A stretch of 32,756 nt of DNA from NCBI GenBank assembly GCA_934169775.1, contig CAKPOI010000013.1:1-32756 (forward strand), in the 5' to 3' direction. Position numbers and translations under genes: made by a program. Positions 15,552-21,727 of the stretch are shown in pieces (position 1 is the first letter of the stretch; the number at the start of each line of letters is the position of its first letter). The notes beneath the pieces were generated by a model, which saw only the letters and a list, made by a program, of their open reading frames with translations, was not told where the DNA came from and ran no database searches. The DNA is from an uncultured Clostridia bacterium. GTDB taxonomy: Bacteria > Bacillota > Clostridia > TANB77 > CAG-508.

Positions 15552-17456
15552 TCAAACTTCTATTTTTCCTAAATACATATCTTCTAATTGTTCTACTGAA
15601 CCATGTTGAATAAATTCATCTGGATATGCTTGTGTTTCTATTTCTATATTTTCAAGATTTTCTTCTGCTATAATTTCTTTTATTATTGTTCCTAATCCAT
15701 TTATTATTGTACCATCTTCTATTGTTATGACTTTGTCTGATTTTTTCAGAATTTTTAATATGTTTGTTCTATCAAATGGTTTTAAAAATCTGCTGTTTAC
15801 TACACATACATTATTACCATTATTTTCTTCTTTTTTTGCAATTTTCATTGCTCTTGGAACCATTTTTCCTATAGCAATTACAGAAACATTTTTTGGTTTT
15901 TCTTTATTTTCATTAATTTCCACATCTTCTAAATTTTGGTTTTCAAGGGCTTCTATCTTATCATTGTCAAATTCTTTTAAAATCTCTGATTTTCCTAATT
16001 CTATTTTGTTATGTATTTCAAATTTAATATTTTTGTCTTCTCCACCTCGTGGATATCTAATAACAACTGGCTTTTCAATATTTACAGCAAATTCTAACAT
16101 TTCTTCAAGTTCTTTAAAATCTTTTGGTGCCATTATTACTAAATTTGGAACTAGTCTAAAAAATGCCATGTCAAATAGTCCTTGATGTGTTTCCCCATCT
16201 GCTCCTACAATTCCTGCTCTGTCTACACATAATATTACATGTAAATTTTGTATTGCTATATCATGTATTACTTGGTCATATGCTCTTTGATAAAATGACG
16301 AATATATTGGAACTACTGGTATTAGCCCTTGTGTTGCCATTCCTGCTGCTAATGTTACTGCATGTTGTTCAGCTATTCCTATATCAAAAAATCTTTTTGG
16401 AAATTGTTTTTGAAATTTTGTTAGGCCTGTACCATCTTTCATTGATGCAGTTATTGCTACAATTTTATTATTTTTTTCTGCTAATTCTACTAATTTGTTT
16501 CCAAAAACTTTTGAGTAATCTAGGCCTTTTGCCTTTTTTGGCTCTCCTGTTTTTAAATCAAATGGTCCTGTTGCATGGAATTTGTCCGGATTTTCTTCTG
16601 CTATTTTATATCCTTTTCCCTTTTTAGTTAATACATGTATTAATACTGGTGTATCAACTTGTTTGCTCAATTTCAAAATATTTTCTAGTTGTTCTATATT
16701 ATGGCCGTCTACTGGTCCCAAATATGTAAATCCTATATCTTCAAAAAACATTTTTGGTATTATCAATTGTTTAACACTTCTTTTTAACTTTTGAACTATT
16801 TTTACAATCGGTTTTCCAATTACTGGTATTTTTCCTATTATCTTTTTTCCTGATATATTTGATTTTGTATATAATTTTTTTGTTCTTAATTTACTTAAAA
16901 ACATATTTAATCCGCCAATATTTTGAGATATGCTCATTTCATTGTCATTCAAAATAACTGTCATTTTGCATTTGCTAAATCCTGCATCATTTAATGCTTC
17001 TATTGCCATTCCACCAGTCAATGCTCCATCACCTATAACTGCAATAACACTATTGTTTTCCCCTTTTAAATCTCTTGCTCTTGCCATTCCAAGTGCTGCT
17101 GATATAGATGTACTACTATGTCCTGTATTAAAGCAATCATAAGCAGATTCCTTTGTTTTTGGGAAACCTGCTATACCACCTAATTTTCTTATATTTTTCA
17201 ATTCTTCTTTTCTACCTGTTAAAATCTTATGCACATAAGTCTGATGGCCTACATCCCATACAATTTTGTCTATAGGCTCATTAAATACACTGTGTAGAGC
17301 TATTGTTAGCTCTACAACTCCTAAGTTTGAAGCTAAATGTCCACCATTTTGTGAAACTACTTCTAATATGTATTTTCTAATATCCTCAGCTAATTGATTT
17401 TTCTCTTGTAAGTTTAATTTTTTTACATCCTCTGGGGTATTTATTTTTTCTAACAT
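15552..17456 (-). CDS. dxs: 1-deoxy-D-xylulose-5-phosphate synthase
   Basis: TPP enzyme joining pyruvate and glyceraldehyde-3-phosphate, the first step of the MEP isoprenoid route. The 634-aa protein has NGGHLASNLGVVELT near residue 37, the TPP motif GDGALTGG through to LNDNEMSISQN (~142-178), GPVDGHN, the transketolase-like DIGIAEQHAVTLAAGMA and RAGIVGADGETHQG, and a C-terminal domain. An acidic, Asn/Glu-rich stretch (EALENQNLEDVEINENKEKP) sits between the second and third domains and looks like a family-poor insertion. GGAG lies ~10 nt from the ATG. uppP lies just upstream, so lipid-carrier recycling and precursor supply may share a transcript. Confidence 0.97.
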   Translation of the reverse strand: MLEKINTPEDVKKLNLQEKNQLAEDIRKYILEVVSQNGGHLASNLGVVELTIALHSVFNEPIDKIVWDVGHQTYVHKILTGRKEELKNIRKLGGIAGFPKTKESAYDCFNTGHSSTSISAALGMARARDLKGENNSVIAVIGDGALTGGMAIEALNDAGFSKCKMTVILNDNEMSISQNIGGLNMFLSKLRTKKLYTKSNISGKKIIGKIPVIGKPIVKIVQKLKRSVKQLIIPKMFFEDIGFTYLGPVDGHNIEQLENILKLSKQVDTPVLIHVLTKKGKGYKIAEENPDKFHATGPFDLKTGEPKKAKGLDYSKVFGNKLVELAEKNNKIVAITASMKDGTGLTKFQKQFPKRFFDIGIAEQHAVTLAAGMATQGLIPVVPIYSSFYQRAYDQVIHDIAIQNLHVILCVDRAGIVGADGETHQGLFDMAFFRLVPNLVIMAPKDFKELEEMLEFAVNIEKPVVIRYPRGGEDKNIKFEIHNKIELGKSEILKEFDNDKIEALENQNLEDVEINENKEKPKNVSVIAIGKMVPRAMKIAKKEENNGNNVCVVNSRFLKPFDRTNILKILKKSDKVITIEDGTIINGLGTIIKEIIAEENLENIEIETQAYPDEFIQHGSVEQLEDMYLGKIEV

Positions 17457-17487
17457 ATTAACAACTCCAATTATTTTTACATCTATT

Positions 17488-18282
17488 CTATATTCTTGAT
17501 ATGTATAATCCTATAATAGCTAATCCTATTACAACTCTATATATAGCAAAAACCTTGAAACTTCCTTTTTTCAAATATTCTAATAAGAATTTTATTACAA
17601 ATAAACCTGTTATAAAACTTGCAACAACTCCAACTACAAATGGAATATTAAACACAAAGTCCTTAAATTTATATAATGTTGCTCCTAAAACTATAGGTGT
17701 TGATAATAAAAATGTGTATTTTGCTGTTGATTCTCTATCAACTCCCATTAATCTTCCAGTAGTCATTGTTACTCCTGAACGTGATACTCCCGGTATAAAT
17801 GCTAGGGCTTGTGATAATCCTATTAAAAATGTTTGTTTAAAAGTCATATCTTCATATTTTGTTTTTGATGGTGCTTTTTTATCTGCTACATATAATATAA
17901 TTCCCATTATTATTAATGCACTTGCTATTACTAATGGCATTTTTCCTAATGCATCTCCTACAAAATGATCTAGTAAAAAGCCTATTGCACCACCTGGTAT
18001 TGTTGCTGCTACAAGATACCAAAACATTCTTCCTTCTGGTGTTTTTTCTTTTTTTACTACTTGCTTATATCCTCCTTTAATTAATCCAATCCAATCTTTA
18101 AAGAAAAATATTACTATTGCTAATAATGTTCCAAAATGTAATGCTACATCAAAACTTGGTGATATTTCACTCCAGTTAAATACCCATGGTATTAAATTCA
18201 AGTGTGCTGAACTTGATATTGGTAATAATTCTGTTAATCCTTGTACTATTCCTAAAATTAATGCTTGTAAAATTTCGTTCAT
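17488..18282 (-). CDS. uppP: Undecaprenyl-diphosphatase UppP/BacA
   Basis: Membrane phosphatase that returns undecaprenyl diphosphate to the monophosphate for another round of wall synthesis; extra copies give bacitracin tolerance in other bacteria. The 264-aa length is typical. Seen: the first catalytic motif GIVQGLTELLPISSSAH at ~11-27 with the Q/E-rich helix, the second motif PGVSRSGVTMTTGRL in the middle, and about eight membrane segments. Two GGAAGG blocks precede the ATG. An R1-like hairpin ends only a few nt before them, so it lies in the leader and could affect initiation. Confidence 0.97.
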   Translation of the reverse strand: MNEILQALILGIVQGLTELLPISSSAHLNLIPWVFNWSEISPSFDVALHFGTLLAIVIFFFKDWIGLIKGGYKQVVKKEKTPEGRMFWYLVAATIPGGAIGFLLDHFVGDALGKMPLVIASALIIMGIILYVADKKAPSKTKYEDMTFKQTFLIGLSQALAFIPGVSRSGVTMTTGRLMGVDRESTAKYTFLLSTPIVLGATLYKFKDFVFNIPFVVGVVASFITGLFVIKFLLEYLKKGSFKVFAIYRVVIGLAIIGLYISRI

Positions 18283-18301
18283 TTTTTTCCTTCCTTCCTT
18301 A

Positions 18302-18334
18302 AGGTGTTTTCGGGGCCGGACTCAAAAAACACCT
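18302..18334. repeat. R1-like hairpin variant in the uppP leader
   Basis: Arms AGGTGTTTT (18302-18310) and AAAACACCT (18326-18334) enclose CGGGGCCGGACTC, a variant of the R1 loop. The stem differs from the main R1 type at both arms in a compensating way. Confidence 0.65.
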
Positions 18335-18368
18335 TTCATAATTCAGACAGTGTTAACGTTTTTTGGAA

Positions 18369-18456
18369 TGCTTTTGGGGACGGAGCAAAAAAACATCTGC
18401 CTTCGGTAGTGTTTTTTTGCTCCGTCCCCAAAAGCACTGCTCCGTCCCCAAAAGCA
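18369..18456. repeat. R1 repeats, head-to-head pair forming a 27-bp hairpin, plus a third partial copy
   Basis: 18369-18395 and 18410-18436 are perfect inverted repeats of 27 bp, each a whole R1 unit, around a 14-nt loop containing CTTCGG. A further partial copy (GCTCCGTCCCCAAAAGCA) follows at 18439-18456. The block lies 14 bp past the dpaA stop and may serve as its transcript end, although no clear T run follows. Confidence 0.9.
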
Positions 18457-18469
18457 CTTTTCCGAATAA

Positions 18470-19345
18470 TTATTTGTAAATTTCTTTTAAAATATTATAA
18501 ATTGTATCTTTAATAAATTCAGCTGTAGTTGTTGGTGCAACTTTTCCTGGTAATGCTAACGCCCAAACCAACTGTAAACCTTTTTCTTTAGCAGCTTTTT
18601 TATCTATTCCTCCTGGATTTGATGCTAAATCAATTAACAAACATTCTGTTTTTACATATTCCATTTTTTCTGCTGTTAAAATCATTTGTGGAACTGTATT
18701 TATTATAACATCAAATTCGCTTAAGTTTTTTCCTATTAAATTTATATTTGTTGCTTTATGTCCATATGCTTTTATCCATGCCAAATCTTCTTCTTTTCTA
18801 GCTGCACATGTTACTTTTGTAGATAATCCTGCAAGTTTTCTAGCCAAAACTTTTCCAATTCTTCCAAACCCTAGAACAAGTACATTACTTCCATGCAATA
18901 TTTTATTTGTATTTGCTATTGCTATTTCTATAGCACCTTCTGCTGTTGCTATTGTATTTAATACTGCTAATTCTTCCCTTTTCATGATATCTACTATTTC
19001 TATATATTCATCATTTGCTAATTCGTAAACATCTGGTGCTATTGTACCTGCTATTAAAATTTTAGCATTTAGATTATGCATAAACTCTCTTATTGATAAT
19101 TTACCTTCACTAAATGGCATATTTATGTTTATTCCATCACTAGAAAATGGTATTGGCCCTATTACTACTTGAACCATTTTTACTGCTTCTATTAATTTTC
19201 CACAAAATATAATATTTTTGTTTTCCTTAAGTTCCTCTGCCTTTTCTAAGCCATAAGTATATACCATATTACCTTCTTTTGCAAGTATTTTTGCTAATTT
19301 TATTGTCCTTAAATCTCCTCCAATAAGTGCAAATTCTTTTACCAT
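18470..19345 (-). CDS. dpaA: Dipicolinate synthase subunit A
   Basis: With DpaB it makes dipicolinic acid from dihydrodipicolinate in the mother cell; the product fills the endospore core. The 291-aa protein has an N-terminal half with GGDLRTIKLAKILA and IGPIPFSSDG, and a Rossmann NAD(P)-binding half with VLVLGFGRIGKVLARKL at ~174-190 and LIDLASNPGGID near 245, all typical of SpoVFA/DpaA. GGGAGG precedes the ATG. dpaB normally follows directly, but here the next gene is uppP, and no dpaB is in the window. A sigma-K promoter would be expected but I cannot identify one. Confidence 0.93.
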   Translation of the reverse strand: MVKEFALIGGDLRTIKLAKILAKEGNMVYTYGLEKAEELKENKNIIFCGKLIEAVKMVQVVIGPIPFSSDGININMPFSEGKLSIREFMHNLNAKILIAGTIAPDVYELANDEYIEIVDIMKREELAVLNTIATAEGAIEIAIANTNKILHGSNVLVLGFGRIGKVLARKLAGLSTKVTCAARKEEDLAWIKAYGHKATNINLIGKNLSEFDVIINTVPQMILTAEKMEYVKTECLLIDLASNPGGIDKKAAKEKGLQLVWALALPGKVAPTTTAEFIKDTIYNILKEIYK

Positions 19346-19419
19346 ATCAACTCTCCTCCCTTAATACCTCAGTGTTTTGAAATCAACTAATATCTTTTTG
19401 GTCCAGAGTTAAAAAGCGC

Positions 19420-19465
19420 TGCTCCATAGTAGTATTTTTTGCTCCGGCTCCAAAGGCATTACTGT
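19420..19465. repeat. Degenerate R1-like segment upstream of dpaA
   Basis: TTTTTTGCTCCGGCTCCAAA (19435-19454) is a diverged R1 (GTCCCC changed to GGCTCC). It is surrounded by more fragments such as GCTGCTCCATAGTAGT and by two short repeats containing ACAAAAACA (to ~19500). No gene is present between dpaA and the terminator at 19541. Confidence 0.55.
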
Positions 19466-19540
19466 GCCACAAAAACATTGCTTTGTCACAAAAACACTAG
19501 CATCTCTTTTTATTATATTCTTTTTAATAAAAAAAATACA

Positions 19541-19579
19541 AAAAAAGATGAATTGTACTTAAAATACAAAACATCTTTT
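19541..19579 (-). terminator. Terminator after the TPR protein gene
   Basis: An outer stem AAAAGATG / CATCTTTT with an inner TTGTA / TACAA stem is followed on the minus strand by a long T run. It lies 7 bp past the stop codon. Confidence 0.8.
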
Positions 19580-19585
19580 ATAATA

Positions 19586-20833
19586 TTATTCTCTTTCTAT
19601 GTCTCTATTTTTTCTATTTTTAAATTCAATATCTGCATAACTTATATTTTTAGTAATTTCAAAAGTTTGTTCCAAATGTTCCTTAGCTTTAATTTCTTTA
19701 TCAGAAAGTTTATGATTTTTTGATTCTTTAAAATCTTTGTTTTGTTCTTCCTCTTCATTTTCTATTTCTTCATGCTTTTTTATTGCCATTTCCAAATTAA
19801 ATGGCATTGTTAATCTTGCTATTATTGGAATAAAAATCGGATCACTTTTTACTTTTGGTACTATTTTTTGACTATTTAAATCTATTGCCGTATTAGCATA
19901 TTGTATTGCTGTTTCTCTATTTCCTTTTATTATTTCTATTTTGGCCAATTCATAATATGCATCTGGTGCCAATTCTTCACTTTCTGCTGCTTGTAAAAAA
20001 TATTGCCTTGCTTCCTCTATTTCCTTATATATTAATGCTATTTCTGCTAAAGCATATTTTGCATTATATAATAAACTATTTATTTCTGCTGCTTTTTCAT
20101 AGCAAATTTTAGCATTTTCAAAATCATTTAACATTGTATATACAAGTCCTAAATTATAATTTAAATCATAACTTGTAGGATTATATCTTATTCCTTCAAG
20201 ATATACATTTGCTGCTTCTTTATACATCTCCTTATTTATTAAGATTTCTCCTAACAATACTGTTGCTTGATAATAATCTGGTTTCTTTTTTAATAAATTA
20301 TTTAACATTTGTGCAGCTTCATCTTGTTTATCTAAATTTGTTAACAACTCAGCAATTCTATAATATGAATCATAATCTCTTTTGTGAATATCTATTGCTT
20401 GAACATATTCATCTATTGCCTTTCTCATTCCACCTTCATTTTCATATATCTCTGCTAACATTTTATGACCTTTATAATTTTCTGGATATTTTGTTACTAA
20501 ATGTATTAATGCTTGTTTTGCTCTTTTATTATCTCCTATTTTAAGGAATATCATAGCTTTTGATATGTCTATTATTTCTACATATGTAATTTTATTTTTT
20601 TCTAATAATATTATAGAAACTGGAAACAAAACTGCTAATATATATTTTATAATTACTCCTAAAAAGTGCAATTGTACTTTTGATATTATCTCTATAAAAT
20701 TTAATCCTATCCCAATTGCTTGTATTATAAGTAATATTATATAACTTGTTTCATTTTCTTTTATCATTTTGTAAAACATATATATAAACAATGCAAATGC
20801 AATTATTGCAAATATTAATTGTTCTGCTTCCAC
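19586..20833 (-). CDS. Membrane-anchored tetratricopeptide repeat protein
   Basis: The 415-aa protein has about three N-terminal hydrophobic segments (roughly 5-22, 30-50, 57-78), then a cytoplasmic array of about six to seven TPR units (~90-330). Typical residues occur, e.g. AEIYENEGGMRKAIDEYVQA, LGLVYTMLNDFENAKICYEK and AYYELAKIEIIKGNRETAIQ. The C-terminal ~80 residues are charged and probably disordered. TPRs mediate protein-protein contacts, but no partner can be named. It starts at GTG 20833 with AAAGGA 10 nt upstream; the nearby ATG is in another frame. It lies downstream of the lytic transglycosylase gene, so a cell-envelope role is possible but unproven. Confidence 0.8.
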   Translation of the reverse strand: MEAEQLIFAIIAFALFIYMFYKMIKENETSYIILLIIQAIGIGLNFIEIISKVQLHFLGVIIKYILAVLFPVSIILLEKNKITYVEIIDISKAMIFLKIGDNKRAKQALIHLVTKYPENYKGHKMLAEIYENEGGMRKAIDEYVQAIDIHKRDYDSYYRIAELLTNLDKQDEAAQMLNNLLKKKPDYYQATVLLGEILINKEMYKEAANVYLEGIRYNPTSYDLNYNLGLVYTMLNDFENAKICYEKAAEINSLLYNAKYALAEIALIYKEIEEARQYFLQAAESEELAPDAYYELAKIEIIKGNRETAIQYANTAIDLNSQKIVPKVKSDPIFIPIIARLTMPFNLEMAIKKHEEIENEEEEQNKDFKESKNHKLSDKEIKAKEHLEQTFEITKNISYADIEFKNRKNRDIERE

Positions 20834-20895
20834 CTTTTATTCATCCTTTCCTACATTTACCAACACTCCATTTTAAGAGAAGATACATAATTTTA

Positions 20896-21477
20896 CTAAT
20901 TATATAACCTTTGATAAATTTTATAATCTCTTAAAATTTTTCTAACATAATTATTTGTTTCTTTATATGGAATATTTTCTATATCTTCTCCATTTTTTTG
21001 AATAACCCCTTTTTCTATCCAATTATCAACAGTTCCAATCCCTGCATTATAAGCTGTAAGAGCAAGAGCTGTATTATTATATTTTTCCAGCAATGTAGCC
21101 ATATACTTTGTTCCTAATTCTATATTAGTATCTGCATGTAACAATTTTTCTCCTATTGTATCTAAATCTATTTTTGAATCAGTCCTTTTTGCTACATCTT
21201 TTGCTGTATCTTCCATTAATTGCATCAAGCCTTTTGCTCCTTTACTTGATACTGCTGATACATTAAAATTACTTTCAGCTTTAATTATAGCAAATATCAA
21301 ATTTGAATCTACTTTATATTTTTCACTATACATTTCTATTAAATTTTCATATTTTTTGGAATACATCGTTTTCATTAGTTTAGTCCCTGCTTCAAGCGGT
21401 CCTAATAATATAATTATAAAAATTAGAATTATTATTATAAATATGAGAAGATTTTTAGACTTCTTTTTATTTTTCAA
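20896..21477 (-). CDS. Membrane-anchored lytic transglycosylase (SLT domain)
   Basis: Cleaves the MurNAc-GlcNAc bond of peptidoglycan to give an anhydro end. The 193-aa form has a hydrophobic anchor at ~9-26 and then an SLT domain with the catalytic Glu68 in AESNF, GLMQLM at 83-88 and TAYNAG at 141-146, close to the C-terminal domain of E. coli Slt70 and similar to Bacillus YjbJ-type enzymes. The start is uncertain. TTG 21477 has no ribosome binding site near it, while a clear AAAGGAG (21510-21516) is spaced 8 nt from an in-frame ATA at 21499-21501, which would add eight residues. A good promoter lies upstream, and R3 lies in the leader. Confidence 0.9.
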   Translation of the reverse strand: MKNKKKSKNLLIFIIIILIFIIILLGPLEAGTKLMKTMYSKKYENLIEMYSEKYKVDSNLIFAIIKAESNFNVSAVSSKGAKGLMQLMEDTAKDVAKRTDSKIDLDTIGEKLLHADTNIELGTKYMATLLEKYNNTALALTAYNAGIGTVDNWIEKGVIQKNGEDIENIPYKETNNYVRKILRDYKIYQRLYN

Positions 21478-21517
21478 ATTTTTTGTATTTATATTTTTTA
21501 TTCTAATCTCTCCTTTA

Positions 21518-21580
21518 AAGCAAAAGCAGACATTGATAACATAGAACTTATTAGAACTTTTTTAGTCCGCCTTTTTGTTC
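21518..21580. repeat. R3 repeat in the leader of the lytic transglycosylase gene
   Basis: The left end AAGCAAAAGCAGAC (21518-21531) and right end GTCCGCCTTTTTGTTC (21565-21580) are inverted to each other and match R3 at 27456-27520. A hairpin ACACACT / AGTGTGT follows at 21581-21601. The element ends directly next to the ribosome binding site of the transglycosylase gene. Confidence 0.8.
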
Positions 21581-21617
21581 ACACACTAAATTTCAGTGTG
21601 TTTTTATATTATTTAGA

Positions 21618-21646
21618 ATTATAACATCTGCTTATATCAAATGCAA
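21618..21646 (-). promoter_or_regulatory. Sigma-A promoter of the lytic transglycosylase gene
   Basis: Minus-strand TTGCAT (-35, 21641-21646), a 17-bp gap and a perfect TATAAT (-10, 21618-21623). The resulting ~100-nt leader includes R3 and a hairpin. Confidence 0.75.
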
Positions 21647-21727
21647 GTATTCTTTATGAGTTTCATGCAAAATTCACAATTGTTTCAGCAAAACAAATTG
21701 AATTTTTTGATTTTTCCAGTAATTCTC

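Noticed and set aside
18369..18456. R1 double hairpin as an ordinary terminator of dpaA
   Set aside because: It follows dpaA and could stop transcription, but it has no T run, and the same units occur inside polA and other places, so repeat is the better primary call.
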